In this document: positions 48,838-57,658 of the stretch, one piece after another
Layout of the letters: each line of letters starts with the position of its first letter
Numbering within the stretch: the first letter of the stretch is position 1
Origin: Marinobacter salinisoli
GTDB taxonomy: Bacteria; Pseudomonadota; Gammaproteobacteria; Pseudomonadales; Oleiphilaceae
DNA: 64,000 nt
Reading direction: 5' to 3'
Assembly (NCBI RefSeq): GCF_017301335.1
Contig: NZ_CP071247.1
Location: forward strand, 1,736,001 to 1,800,000
Notes under the pieces: generated by a model
The model's database searches: none
What the model saw: the letters and a program-made list of their open reading frames with translations, nothing else
Told to the model about the DNA's origin: nothing
Translations under genes and position numbers: made by a program

Positions 48838-50376
48838 ATGGCAACACAGCAGTTGAAGTCCGGAGAGACGTCATCAAAAGTTCTTGAACAGCTCCGAGGC
48901 AAGCATGTACTGATCACCGGTACAACCGGGTTTCTGGGAAAAGTGGTTCTTGAGAAGCTTATCCGGGCCGTCCCCGATATAGCCGGCATTCACCTTCTTA
49001 TCCGGGGCAACAAGAGTCATCCGGAGGCTCGCGGCCGATTCCTGGAAGAAATTGCTACCTCATCGGTGTTCGAGCGACTGCGTCACGATGACAACGAAGC
49101 GTTTGAGACCTTTCTCGAGGAACGCATCCACTGCATTACCGGTGAAGTCACCGAGCCCATGTTTGGCCTTTCGGAACAGGCTTTTGACCAGCTCGCGGGC
49201 ACGCTGGATGCTGTCATCAACTCCGCTGCCAGCGTGAACTTCCGGGAAGAACTCGACAAAGCGTTATCCATCAACACACTGTGTCTGTACAACATTGCTG
49301 AGCTGGCATTCCGCAATCACCATCTGGGTGTCATTCAGGTATCCACCTGCTATGTGAATGGCAAGAATGCCGGAAACGTCGGTGAGGCGGTGATCAAGCC
49401 AGCCGGTGCTGCAATCCCGCAAAGCGATGAAGGTTACTTTGAAATTGAGGAGCTGGTCCGGCTTCTCGAAGACAAGATTGCTGATGTGCGCTCGCGGTAT
49501 TCCGGTAGCGCCCTGCAGAAGAAACTGGTGGATCTGGGGATTCGGGAAGCCAACCATTATGGCTGGAGCGACACCTACACCTTTACCAAGTGGTTGGGTG
49601 AGCAGTTGCTGATGAAAGCCTTGTCCGGTCGCTCTCTGACGATTGTGCGCCCCTCCATCATCGAAAGTGCGCTGGAAGAGCCTGTAAGAGGCTGGATTGA
49701 GGGTGTGAAAGTGGCTGACGCCATTATCCTGGCCTACGCCCGCGAGAAGGTCACTCTGTTCCCCGGAAAGCGATCGGGCATTATCGATGTGATTCCGGTG
49801 GATCTGGTGGCCAACGCCATCATTCTGTCATTGGCGGAAGCACTTGCCGAGCCTGGAGAGCAGCGCATTTATCAGTCGTGCAGCGGTGGCACCAATCCGA
49901 TCCGTCTGGGTGAGTTCATTGACCATGTCATGGACGAAGCCAGGGAAAACTACGCCAAGTACGATCATCTCTTCTATCGCGAGCCGTCCAAGCCCTTCTT
50001 TGCGGTGGATCGCAAACTCTTCGATCTGGTGGTTGGTGGTGCACGCTTGCCCCTCAGCGTGACTGATCGGGTGCTCAAGATGCTGGGCAACAGCCGTGAG
50101 CTAAAGGTGCTTCGAAATCTCGACACCACCCGCTCGCTGGCCACCATTTTCGGGTTTTATACCGCGCCGGACTATGTTTTCCATAGCGACCGTCTGCAAG
50201 CGCTGGCCCGGCGTATGGGTAGCGTTGACCAGACGTTGTTCCCTGTCGACGCACGAGCCATCGACTGGCGCACCTATCTGCGTGACATCCATCTTGCCGG
50301 GCTCAACCGGTATGCCCTCAAAAAGCGGAAGGTGTATAGCCTGCGCTCTGCAAAGGCTCGCAAAGCCGCAGCCTGA
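48838..50376 (+). CDS. Alcohol-forming fatty acyl-CoA reductase
   Basis: 512 residues from ATG 48838 with AAGGAG at ideal spacing. An N-terminal Rossmann domain (ITGTTGFLGKVVLEKL, about 26-41) binds NADPH; the short-chain-dehydrogenase-type active site is Tyr247 and Lys251 (TYTFTKWLGEQ). A C-terminal FAR-type domain begins near residue 370. Length and layout match the shorter of the Marinobacter fatty acyl reductases (roughly 513 residues) that convert fatty aldehydes and acyl-CoA to fatty alcohols, precursors of wax esters. The neighbour acs activates acetate, and a desaturase and an AGPS-like flavoprotein follow. A palindrome-rich 229-base upstream region suggests regulated expression. Confidence 0.9.
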   Translation: MATQQLKSGETSSKVLEQLRGKHVLITGTTGFLGKVVLEKLIRAVPDIAGIHLLIRGNKSHPEARGRFLEEIATSSVFERLRHDDNEAFETFLEERIHCITGEVTEPMFGLSEQAFDQLAGTLDAVINSAASVNFREELDKALSINTLCLYNIAELAFRNHHLGVIQVSTCYVNGKNAGNVGEAVIKPAGAAIPQSDEGYFEIEELVRLLEDKIADVRSRYSGSALQKKLVDLGIREANHYGWSDTYTFTKWLGEQLLMKALSGRSLTIVRPSIIESALEEPVRGWIEGVKVADAIILAYAREKVTLFPGKRSGIIDVIPVDLVANAIILSLAEALAEPGEQRIYQSCSGGTNPIRLGEFIDHVMDEARENYAKYDHLFYREPSKPFFAVDRKLFDLVVGGARLPLSVTDRVLKMLGNSRELKVLRNLDTTRSLATIFGFYTAPDYVFHSDRLQALARRMGSVDQTLFPVDARAIDWRTYLRDIHLAGLNRYALKKRKVYSLRSAKARKAAA

Positions 50377-50383
50377 TCCTCGA

Positions 50384-50417
50384 CCCGGCCGGCTGCGCAT
50401 TCCGGTCGGGCGCCTTT
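50384..50417 (+). terminator. Hairpin after the fatty acyl reductase
   Basis: CCCGGCCGG (50384-50392) can pair with CCGGTCGGG (50402-50410), with one G-U, and TTTT follows at 50414-50417. It lies eight bases after the stop. Fairly likely intrinsic terminator. Confidence 0.55.
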
Positions 50418-50685
50418 TCTGCACGTCAAACAACACGGTCGGGTGGGTTGGTTCCCCGGCTGTGTTTCGTTGTGTCTGTTCTATGCTGTATCCATGTGTG
50501 CCCGCAGAGATGTACGGCGCCTGATGGTGGGGCTGGCTTGCCCGCAGTTTGGACGTTGGTCTAATTCATTGTTCCTTTGAACACATGGTGAACTAAGACT
50601 ATTCGCAGGAAAAGATCGCCAGGTCTGATGCCCCGTATTGCGTGAAATGACAATGACAAGAGATGCCAACGAAAGGGAGAGCACC
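50418..50685 (+). other. Leader region of acs
   Basis: 268 bases without a gene, making 309 from the reductase stop to the acs start. They contain TGTTC-CTTT-GAACA (50570-50583), a 5-bp inverted repeat that might be an operator. No confident -10/-35 pair was found. The acs open frame extends back to 50638, but no Shine-Dalgarno supports the earlier start. Confidence 0.4.
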
Positions 50686-52635
50686 ATGACTGAGAAACAC
50701 ATTTTTCCGGTAAGCCCCGAGGTTGCCGATAGGGCACTGATCAACCGGCAACAGTACGAGGATATGTACCGTCAGTCAGTTGAGGATCCGGACAGCTTTT
50801 GGGGTGAACACGGCAAGCGTGTGGATTGGAGTAAGCCCTACACCAAGGTGAAAAACACCACCTACGACTTTGATAACCTGTCAATCAAGTGGTTTGAGGA
50901 CGGGGAACTGAATGCCTCGGCCAATTGTCTGGATCGTCATCTCAAAGAGAGGGGCGATCAGACCGCCATTATCTTTGAAGGCGATGAGCCTTCAGATTCC
51001 CGCAACGTTACCTACCGGGAACTGTACGAAGAGACCTGCAAGTTCGCCAATGTCCTGAAAGGGCTTGGGGTCAAGAAAGGGGATGTGGTGACGATCTACA
51101 TGCCCATGATTGTTGAAACTGCAGTTGCCATGCTGGCTTGCGCCCGAATCGGTGCCATCCACTCCGTGGTTTTTGGTGGCTTCTCGCCGGAAGCACTGGC
51201 CGCCCGGATCGCGAACGGCAAGTCGCATTTCGTGATCACGGCCGATGAAGGAGTTCGCGGTGGCCGCGTGATCCCGTTGAAGAAGAACGTCGATGCCGCC
51301 CTGAAGAACGAGAGTGCCGGTCACGTGGACAAAGTGGTTGTTGTAACTCGCACTGGAAACAAGGGTGTGCCCTGGAACGATGGTCGTGACGAACGTTACG
51401 AGGACTTGATGGCATCGGCCTCCGCCGATTGCCCGCCAGAGCCCATGAATGCTGAAGATCCGTTATTCATGCTCTACACCTCGGGTTCCACGGGGGCGCC
51501 GAAAGGGGTGCTGCACACCACCGGTGGCTACCTGGTCTACGCCTCGATGACCCACGAATATGTGTTCGATTACCATGACGGTGATGTGTACTGGTGCACG
51601 GCTGACTTTGGCTGGATCACTGGCCACAGTTACATCCTGTACGGGCCGCTGTGCAACGGTGCGGTAACGCTGCTGTTCGAGGGCGTGCCGAATTACCCGG
51701 ACGCGTCCCGGATTGGCAAGGTGGTCGATAAGCACAAGGTCAGTATCCTCTACACTGCGCCGACGGCCATCCGTGCACTGATGGCGGTGGGCGATTCCTG
51801 CATGGATGACAGTTCACGGGACTCCCTGAAACTGATGGGGTCGGTGGGCGAGCCGATCAATCCGGAGGCCTGGGAGTGGTATTACCGGGTGATCGGTAAC
51901 AGCAAGTGCCCGATCGTCGATACCTGGTGGCAGACGGAGACCGGCGGTATCCTGATTACGCCGTTGCCTGGCGCTGTTGATCTGAAGCCCGGTTCAGCTA
52001 CCTTGCCATTCTTTGGCGTCCAGCCGGCGCTGGTGGACAACGATGGCAACATTCTCGAGGGCGCTGCTGAGGGCAATCTGGTGATTCTCGACAGCTGGCC
52101 CGGACAGATGCGCACCATCTACGGGGATCACGAGCGCTTCAAGCAGACCTATTTCAGCACCTACAAGGGCCGCTATTTCACCGGTGACGGCGCCCGACGT
52201 GATGAGGATGGTTACTACTGGATCACCGGCCGGGTGGATGACGTGCTGAACGTGTCCGGCCACCGCTTGGGCACCGCCGAGGTGGAGAGCGCGCTGGTGG
52301 CTCATAGTCAGGTGGCTGAGGCTGCCGTGGTCGGATACCCGCACGAGATCAAAGGGCAGGGTATTTATGTCTACGTGACCCTGGTTCAGGGGCAGGACCC
52401 GTCTGATGAGCTCAAGAAGGAGTTGGTTCAGTGGGTGCGCAAGGAGATCGGCCCGATTGCTTCTCCGGATGTAATACAGTGGGCGCCCGGGCTACCTAAG
52501 ACCCGCTCTGGTAAGATAATGCGTCGGATTTTGCGTAAGATTGCTGCGAATGAGCATGAACAGCTGGGTGACACCTCCACTCTGGCCGATCCAGGGGTGG
52601 TGGACGAGCTGATCAGTAACCGTGAGTTTAAGTAG
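50686..52635 (+). CDS. acs: Acetyl-CoA synthetase
   Basis: 649 residues from ATG 50686 (GGGAGA upstream); a longer reading begins at 50638. Acs activates acetate to acetyl-CoA through acetyl-AMP. The adenylation motif [20 protein letters not shown], the [10 protein letters not shown] motif (about 410), the hinge region [16 protein letters not shown] and the C-terminal lysine that is acetylated in Pat-regulated enzymes ([14 protein letters not shown]) are intact. The LuxR-type response regulator lies 39 bases downstream. In pseudomonads and vibrios the CrbS/CrbR system controls acs, so the linkage is functionally sensible. Confidence 0.96.
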   Translation: MTEKHIFPVSPEVADRALINRQQYEDMYRQSVEDPDSFWGEHGKRVDWSKPYTKVKNTTYDFDNLSIKWFEDGELNASANCLDRHLKERGDQTAIIFEGDEPSDSRNVTYRELYEETCKFANVLKGLGVKKGDVVTIYMPMIVETAVAMLACARIGAIHSVVFGGFSPEALAARIANGKSHFVITADEGVRGGRVIPLKKNVDAALKNESAGHVDKVVVVTRTGNKGVPWNDGRDERYEDLMASASADCPPEPMNAEDPLFMLYTSGSTGAPKGVLHTTGGYLVYASMTHEYVFDYHDGDVYWCTADFGWITGHSYILYGPLCNGAVTLLFEGVPNYPDASRIGKVVDKHKVSILYTAPTAIRALMAVGDSCMDDSSRDSLKLMGSVGEPINPEAWEWYYRVIGNSKCPIVDTWWQTETGGILITPLPGAVDLKPGSATLPFFGVQPALVDNDGNILEGAAEGNLVILDSWPGQMRTIYGDHERFKQTYFSTYKGRYFTGDGARRDEDGYYWITGRVDDVLNVSGHRLGTAEVESALVAHSQVAEAAVVGYPHEIKGQGIYVYVTLVQGQDPSDELKKELVQWVRKEIGPIASPDVIQWAPGLPKTRSGKIMRRILRKIAANEHEQLGDTSTLADPGVVDELISNREFK

Positions 52636-52674
52636 GGCCTGGCAAGGGCCTTGAACCAGAGAGGAAGGAATTGA

Positions 52675-53340
52675 ATGGCACAGACAATCATCGTCGCTGA
52701 TGACCATCCGCTGTTTCGAGCTGCATTGAAGCAGGCGGTCAGTCAGGCAGTGCCGGATGCCGAAACCGTTGAAGTCGATAGCATCAAGGCCCTGCAGGCG
52801 GCGGTGGAGTCGCACCCGGATGCGGATCTGGTGTTGCTGGATCTCAATATGCCGGGTGCCCACGGGTTTTCCGGACTGGTCTTTATGCGGGGCCAGTATC
52901 CCGGATTGCCCGTGGTGGTCGTTTCGGGTTCCGAAGAGCTCCAGGTAATGCGTCGTTCCATTGATTACGGTGCGTCCGGTTTTATTCCAAAGTCTGCACC
53001 CCTGCCCACCATCACTGAAGCAATTCAGGCGGTATTGGAGGGCGATGTCTGGTTGCCGGACGGCGTCGCGGACAAAATCGAACGCATGGACTCTGAAACT
53101 ACCGACTTCTCGGAGCGGCTTGCGTCCCTGACGCCTCAGCAGTTCCGGGTTCTGGGCATGCTTGCCGAAGGATTGCTGAACAAGCAGATTGCCTACGATC
53201 TGGATGTATCCGAAGCAACCATCAAAGCTCATATCACTGCGGTCTTTCGCAAACTCGGAGTCAGAAATCGCACTCAGGCGGTCATTGCGATCCAGCAGAT
53301 GGAGATTGATCCCACGGATCAGTCCTTGTCCGGGGGGTAG
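52675..53340 (+). CDS. LuxR-type response regulator (CrbR/ErdR-like)
   Basis: 221 residues. Receiver domain (about 1-120) with VADDHPLFRAAL, phospho-Asp56 (LVLLDLNMPGAHGF), VVVSGSE and the Lys in FIPKSAP. The LuxR-type helix-turn-helix lies at about 150-205 (LTPQQFRVLGMLAEGLLNKQ, DLDVSEATIKAHITAVFRKL). It closely resembles CrbR/ErdR regulators of acetate and alcohol metabolism. It starts 39 bases after acs with GAGGAAGG upstream, probably same operon or its own promoter in the acs tail. No cognate CrbS-type kinase is in the window. A strong terminator follows. Confidence 0.88.
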   Translation: MAQTIIVADDHPLFRAALKQAVSQAVPDAETVEVDSIKALQAAVESHPDADLVLLDLNMPGAHGFSGLVFMRGQYPGLPVVVVSGSEELQVMRRSIDYGASGFIPKSAPLPTITEAIQAVLEGDVWLPDGVADKIERMDSETTDFSERLASLTPQQFRVLGMLAEGLLNKQIAYDLDVSEATIKAHITAVFRKLGVRNRTQAVIAIQQMEIDPTDQSLSGG

Positions 53341-53367
53341 TTACAACGCTGGTTAGCGTCTGTGAAG

Positions 53368-53397
53368 AAACGGGAGCCTTGTGCTCCCGTTTTTTTT
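53368..53397 (+). terminator. Rho-independent terminator after the response regulator
   Basis: Stem AAACGGGAGC (53368-53377) / GCTCCCGTTT (53383-53392), loop CTTGT, followed by a run of eight or more T. It ends the acs-regulator transcript. Confidence 0.92.
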
Positions 53398-53507
53398 GCG
53401 TTCGTGGCCGGTGGGCATCGCGTTCTCATTGTGTGTTTCTGGCCGCTTACTATCGCTTCTGTCACTGGCTAAAGATTACGGCTGTGCGCAATCGGTGTCC
53501 TTAGGGG

Positions 53508-53527
53508 CCGTTACCTATAGGTTTCGG
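53508..53527. promoter_or_regulatory. 20-bp imperfect dyad upstream of the desaturase
   Basis: CCGTTACCTATAGGTTTCGG contains the perfect 10-bp palindrome ACCTATAGGT (53513-53522) and matches in 8 of 10 base pairs overall. A possible second operator ahead of the desaturase. Confidence 0.35.
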
Positions 53528-53558
53528 TTGTTATTTGTTCGTCGGTGATGTAAGTTTC

Positions 53559-53576
53559 AGCGTACACATGTACTCT
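53559..53576. promoter_or_regulatory. FabR/DesT-like operator ahead of the desaturase
   Basis: AGCGTACACATGTACTCT is an 18-bp dyad (7 of 8 arm positions match) very close to the E. coli FabR box pattern AGCGTACAnnTGTnCGCT. FabR and DesT are TetR-type sensors of unsaturated acyl chains that control desaturation genes. It lies 41 bases ahead of the desaturase ATG, a suitable place for repression. Confidence 0.6.
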
Positions 53577-53616
53577 AAAATTCGTGCGAGACGCTGAAGA
53601 AGCAAATAGGTGAAAG

Positions 53617-54702
53617 ATGAATGCAGCTGTGAAGCCCGAACCGCTGGAAAAGGTCGTGTTTGGACAGGCCGATGAGCGTGAGCTCAGGGATCAAATGAAA
53701 AAGGATTTGCCTGCGGATACCTTCAAGGCCAAGCCTTGGCGGGTGATCTGGTTCTTGCCTCTGCAACTGGTTATCTGGGGCGGTATCGCCACCATCCTGA
53801 TGGCCGGTTTGCCCTGGTACGCGAACCTGGGGCTGGCATTACTGGTGGGGCACACCTTGGGTTGTCAGGCGTTGCTTGCTCACGAGGTGATGCACGGGGC
53901 GCTGGGTATGAGTAAGGGCTGGCAGAACTTTTTCGGCTGGCTGGGTTTCGGGCCTCTGATCGTGCCGCCCGAGTTCTGGCGCAAGTGGCATAATGTGGTG
54001 CACCACGGGAACACCAATTCCGGTGACACCGACCCGGACAGCTTCGGTACACTTCGCCGCTACAAGGTGGACCCGAAACAGAAAAAGTTCACCAAGCTGG
54101 CTCCCGGGTCAGGCACCTGGTACAGCTACCTTTTTCTGTTTTACTCCTTCACTTTCCATGCGCAGCTGGTGCTCTGGTTCCAGGCCAAACGTCGCAAACA
54201 GTTCAAGGGCTTTAACCGGACGAAGGCAATCGTGCAGTCTTTCGCGTGTGTTGCCGTCTGGGGTGTTTTGGCAGTGTTGTCCGGGCCGCTGGCGGTGTTC
54301 ACCGTGCTGATTCCGTTCATGGTGGCCAATGCGCTGGGGCAGGGCTACATCCTGACCAATCACTTCCTGCGCCCGCAAACGCCGACCAATAATCCTCTGG
54401 ATAACTCCATGAGCTTGCGGGTGGGGCCGGTGCTGGATCGTCTGCACTTCCGGTTCAGCCACCATATCGAGCACCATTTCTTCCCGAAGATGTCGTCCAA
54501 TATGGCGCCGCGGGTACGGGAATGGCTGGAACAACATCACGGCGAGCGCTACATGGCCATGCCCCACAGCACGGCGCTCAAGCTGCTTTACACCACACCC
54601 CGGGTTTACAAGTCCCCGACCGAACTGGTGGATCCGAATCGTCCGGAGCGGGTGTTTGATTTGTTGCCGCTGCAGAAACAGTTCGCCGCCAGTACGCGTT
54701 AA
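53617..54702 (+). CDS. Membrane fatty acid desaturase
   Basis: 361 residues, with hydrophobic segments at about 45-85 and in the middle (FACVAVWGVLAVLSGPLAVF, VFTVLIPFMVANALG). Three histidine boxes of the di-iron family are present: HEVMHGA (about 89), HNVVHHGNTN (about 125) and HHIEHHFFP (282-290). The enzyme would introduce a double bond into acyl chains at the membrane; regiochemistry cannot be told from sequence. The ATG has AGGTGAAAG upstream. A FabR/DesT-like box lies just before it. It is monocistronic, with a terminator on each side. Confidence 0.9.
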   Translation: MNAAVKPEPLEKVVFGQADERELRDQMKKDLPADTFKAKPWRVIWFLPLQLVIWGGIATILMAGLPWYANLGLALLVGHTLGCQALLAHEVMHGALGMSKGWQNFFGWLGFGPLIVPPEFWRKWHNVVHHGNTNSGDTDPDSFGTLRRYKVDPKQKKFTKLAPGSGTWYSYLFLFYSFTFHAQLVLWFQAKRRKQFKGFNRTKAIVQSFACVAVWGVLAVLSGPLAVFTVLIPFMVANALGQGYILTNHFLRPQTPTNNPLDNSMSLRVGPVLDRLHFRFSHHIEHHFFPKMSSNMAPRVREWLEQHHGERYMAMPHSTALKLLYTTPRVYKSPTELVDPNRPERVFDLLPLQKQFAASTR

Positions 54703-54751
54703 GCCTGGGGAACGGACGAGTCTGACATCCTCGGCAGGGAATGCCCCTAAT

Positions 54752-54783
54752 CGGGGAGGCTTCGGCCTCCCCGTGTTGCTTTC
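54752..54783 (+). terminator. Hairpin terminator after the desaturase
   Basis: Perfect stem CGGGGAGGC (54752-54760) / GCCTCCCCG (54765-54773) closed by a stable TTCG tetraloop, then TGTTGCTTT. It lies between convergent genes and could serve both strands. Confidence 0.85.
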
Positions 54784-54787
54784 CGGT

Positions 54788-56416
54788 TCAATCCGCCTGG
54801 CTTCCCGGGCTTTTCAGCAGCACGCCGGGATTCAGAATCTGGTCCGGATCGACCGACGTTTTTGCACTTTCCAGCATGGCGACAAACAGCGGCGACGCCT
54901 GACGCAGATAGTGTTCCCGGTGATCTTTGCCCACAGCGTGATGGTGCGTAATCGTGCCGCCTTCGTTGATGATGACATCCGAAATCGCACGTTTGATCTC
55001 ATCCCAGCGCTGCAAATCATCCTTGCCATTGCCCTGAGCCATCACCGTGTAATAGGGCGCAGGGCCGTCCGGATAAAGGTGAGTGAATCGACAGGTAATA
55101 AACCCCTTGCCACACAACCTTTCGATTGCACGATTGGCGGCAGTCAGGATCTGCGTATTGAAGTGCTCAAATTTGTCCCAGGTGATTGCGGTTTCAAAGG
55201 TCTCGACAATCAGGCCGCGGCGGACCAGTTCATCCCGGAGGTAAGGCACGGTAATAAAGGCCTGCTTCCAGGTATCGGCCTTATCGTCCCGTTGGTTACC
55301 AGTTTCGGGGGCTGGGGCGGACAGGTTAATGCCGCCGCACGCCGTGGTGATCGAGAGACAGTCGTTCAGTTTCTGACTGACCGGGAAGGTGCTGGATTCA
55401 CAGCCCAGAATCAGGATGTCCAGACTGCCGTCCCCCAGTCCCATGAACAGGGCTTCGCCACGGCCAATGAACCTGGCGTTGGACGGTTGCAGGCCGGATT
55501 GGCTGAGTTGCCGGCAGGCTTCGACCCCGTCGCCATAGTCTTGAAAACCGACCGTGGCAGAAGCCTTGTACTTCGGAATGGACTGAAGCCTGACCCAGGC
55601 CTCGGTAATGATGCCCAGGGTGCCTTCTGAGCCCAAAAACAAACGCTCTTCACTGGGGCCGGCGCCGCTGCCGGGCAGGCGGCGGGTTTGAACAACCCCC
55701 TTGGGGGTAACCACGCGAACCGATTCAACGAAGTCATCGATGTGGGTGTACTGCATGGCGTAATGGCCGCCCGCTCGGGTCGCAATCCAGCCGCCGAGAG
55801 TGGAGAACTCAAAGCTTTGCGGGAAGTGTCTGAGGGTGAGGCCGTGGGGTTTTAATTGCTGTTCCAGGTCCGGGCCGTAGGTGCCGGCCTGAATGCGGGC
55901 ACAGCGTGACTCGGTGTCGACTTCCAGCACCTTGTTGAAGTGCAGCATGTTAACCGTGATGACCCCACCCGAGCGGCTTCTTGCCGGTGGTTCAATACCG
56001 CCCACCACGCTGGAGCCGCCACCGTAGGGGATGAGCTTAATCCGGTTCGCACCGGCAAACGCCATTAACTCAATGAGCTGCTCTTCGCTGGTGGGAAACG
56101 CCACGTAATCGGGAGGGTTATCAAACTGCCCATGGGCGCATCGCCAGGCATCCCGGTACGACTTGCCAAAGCAATGATGTAACCGGATTTCTTGTTCGCT
56201 GGTGATCCAGTTTGCCAAGGCCGCAGGTAGCGGAAATCGTGGCTCGGGCAGGGTGATGCTGTTCTGATCGGGCAGTGCCAGAGGCGCTTCCGCCTCTATG
56301 CCAAAGCCCGCCCTCAAGAACGCGATCAGGGTATCAGTCAGGGACGCGTCCAAAGGGCCTTTCTGATACCCCCAGCCCCAATACTTGCGCCGAAGGAAGT
56401 CCGCTACTGTTTCCAA
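54788..56416 (-). CDS. FAD-linked oxidase of the alkyl-DHAP synthase (AGPS) type
   Basis: 542 residues from TTG 56416, supported by AAGGGA upstream. The N-terminal RRKYWGWGYQKG matches the RKWWGWG motif of AGPS-like proteins. The FAD P-loop is LIPYGGGSSVVGG (about 128-140) and the second FAD contact is FSTLGGWIATRAGGHYA. A C-terminal histidine triad, THHHAVGKDH (HHH 491-493), is the catalytic hallmark of alkylglycerone phosphate synthase, which swaps the acyl of acyl-DHAP for a fatty alcohol to form an ether bond. D-lactate/glycolate oxidase relatives usually lack the triad. It follows the 2-hydroxyacid dehydrogenase by 19 bases, likely one operon, so a hydroxyacid oxidase role is the main alternative. 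Confidence 0.75.
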   Translation of the reverse strand: METVADFLRRKYWGWGYQKGPLDASLTDTLIAFLRAGFGIEAEAPLALPDQNSITLPEPRFPLPAALANWITSEQEIRLHHCFGKSYRDAWRCAHGQFDNPPDYVAFPTSEEQLIELMAFAGANRIKLIPYGGGSSVVGGIEPPARSRSGGVITVNMLHFNKVLEVDTESRCARIQAGTYGPDLEQQLKPHGLTLRHFPQSFEFSTLGGWIATRAGGHYAMQYTHIDDFVESVRVVTPKGVVQTRRLPGSGAGPSEERLFLGSEGTLGIITEAWVRLQSIPKYKASATVGFQDYGDGVEACRQLSQSGLQPSNARFIGRGEALFMGLGDGSLDILILGCESSTFPVSQKLNDCLSITTACGGINLSAPAPETGNQRDDKADTWKQAFITVPYLRDELVRRGLIVETFETAITWDKFEHFNTQILTAANRAIERLCGKGFITCRFTHLYPDGPAPYYTVMAQGNGKDDLQRWDEIKRAISDVIINEGGTITHHHAVGKDHREHYLRQASPLFVAMLESAKTSVDPDQILNPGVLLKSPGSQAD

Positions 56417-56435
56417 ATTGGCTGTCCCTTAAGTA

Positions 56436-57431
56436 TCAGGCCGGCGTGGTTGGCGATCCGGCATACCCCAGGGTTTTATCCACGCCATTGAACAGCTCCA
56501 GCCCGCTGTGCCAACGGTCAAAGTTTTCGAGGAACTGGTCAGTCAGGGCGCGTTTCCAGCCGATGAAATCGCCAGCCATGTGGGCCGTCATGATGACGTT
56601 TTCCATATCCCATAGTGGGTGATCCTCTGGCAGCGGCTCCTTTTCGAACACATCCAATCCTGCGCCGGCGATGTCACCGTTTCTGAGTGCGAGGATGAGA
56701 TCGTCGGTTTTCACGATGGGCCCGCGGCCGATGTTGATCAGGCGTGCGGTGCTCTTCATGGCGCGGAATGCCTTGGCGTCGAACAGCCCTTCCGTCTGGG
56801 GGGTGAGCGGCGCGGCGATGACAACGAAATCGGCGTGGCCAAGCTGCTCATAAAGGCTGTCGTGGCCATGGACAGCAACAAAGTCAGGGTCGTCGTTACG
56901 CGGTGTGCGGGCGATACCGTGGGCGGTCATGCCAATAGCGGTGACCAGTCGGCCGATCTGGCGGCCAATGGAGCCCGCGCCAACCACCAGTACCTGGTTG
57001 CCCTGGGCCCTTTCGGTATCCCGATGTTTCCAATGGTGCCGCGTTTGCAGACGGAAAGAGCCGGGGAAATCCTTGGCGAACATCAGGATCGTGCACAGCA
57101 CATACTCGGCGATGGAACGGTCAAAGATGCCCCGGGCGTTGGTCACCACGACATCGCTGCTGACCAGTTCATCGAACATCAGGGCATCGACACCGGCGCT
57201 GGTGGCATGGATCCAGCGTAACTTATCGGCTGAGCCCCAGGCGGCTTTCAGGGCTTCGGTCCGGAAGTCGGTCACCATCATTATATCGGTGCCGGGCAGG
57301 GTGTCCCTGAGCGTCTGTTCGTCGCAGGCAAAGCGAACTTCGGCACGGGATCTGACTGCATCCATGCCGGGTGGTTCCTGCTCGCCGGGGGCTGTCAGGA
57401 CCGTTACGACGGGCTTGCTTGGCTGTGTCAT
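56436..57431 (-). CDS. D-isomer-specific 2-hydroxyacid dehydrogenase
   Basis: 331 residues from ATG 57431 (GGAGG upstream); a longer frame exists. It reduces 2-oxoacids or oxidises D-2-hydroxyacids with NAD(P). The Rossmann motif is VVGAGSIGRQIGRLV (about 145-160). The catalytic Arg lies in LINIGRGPIVKTDDL, Glu in GLDVFEKEPLPEDHPLW and His in MTAHMAGDF. The substrate is not predictable; the family includes glyoxylate/hydroxypyruvate and D-lactate enzymes. It is the first gene of the unit ending with the AGPS-like oxidase, and divergent from the aminotransferase gene across a 227-base gap with a 12-bp inverted repeat. Confidence 0.9.
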   Translation of the reverse strand: MTQPSKPVVTVLTAPGEQEPPGMDAVRSRAEVRFACDEQTLRDTLPGTDIMMVTDFRTEALKAAWGSADKLRWIHATSAGVDALMFDELVSSDVVVTNARGIFDRSIAEYVLCTILMFAKDFPGSFRLQTRHHWKHRDTERAQGNQVLVVGAGSIGRQIGRLVTAIGMTAHGIARTPRNDDPDFVAVHGHDSLYEQLGHADFVVIAAPLTPQTEGLFDAKAFRAMKSTARLINIGRGPIVKTDDLILALRNGDIAGAGLDVFEKEPLPEDHPLWDMENVIMTAHMAGDFIGWKRALTDQFLENFDRWHSGLELFNGVDKTLGYAGSPTTPA

Positions 57432-57490
57432 TAAACCTCCACCTGATAATGTGACTGTCGGGCATGCCGCTAGGCTTGAAAACAGTCTGG

Positions 57491-57532
57491 TCTGCCGGCG
57501 CGCTCGGGTCAACTGGCCGTCGCGCCGGCAGA
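57491..57532. repeat. Perfect 12-bp inverted repeat in the divergent 2-hydroxyacid dehydrogenase/aminotransferase gap
   Basis: TCTGCCGGCGCG (57491-57502) and CGCGCCGGCAGA (57521-57532) flank an 18-base loop. The right arm is followed by TTCTTGTT. It could be a hairpin (attenuator/terminator) or an operator; its position between divergent starts favours a regulatory role. Confidence 0.7.
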
Positions 57533-57658
57533 TTCTTGTTGTTGGAACCGGCGTTTCCGGAGCAAAAAATCTTTGTGATCTTTTGCCTTGTGTGGCCTTG
57601 GCGAACTAGCTACTCTGCATGAAACGGTTCATTTCTGACCTGTATGCAGGAGGTGTTT

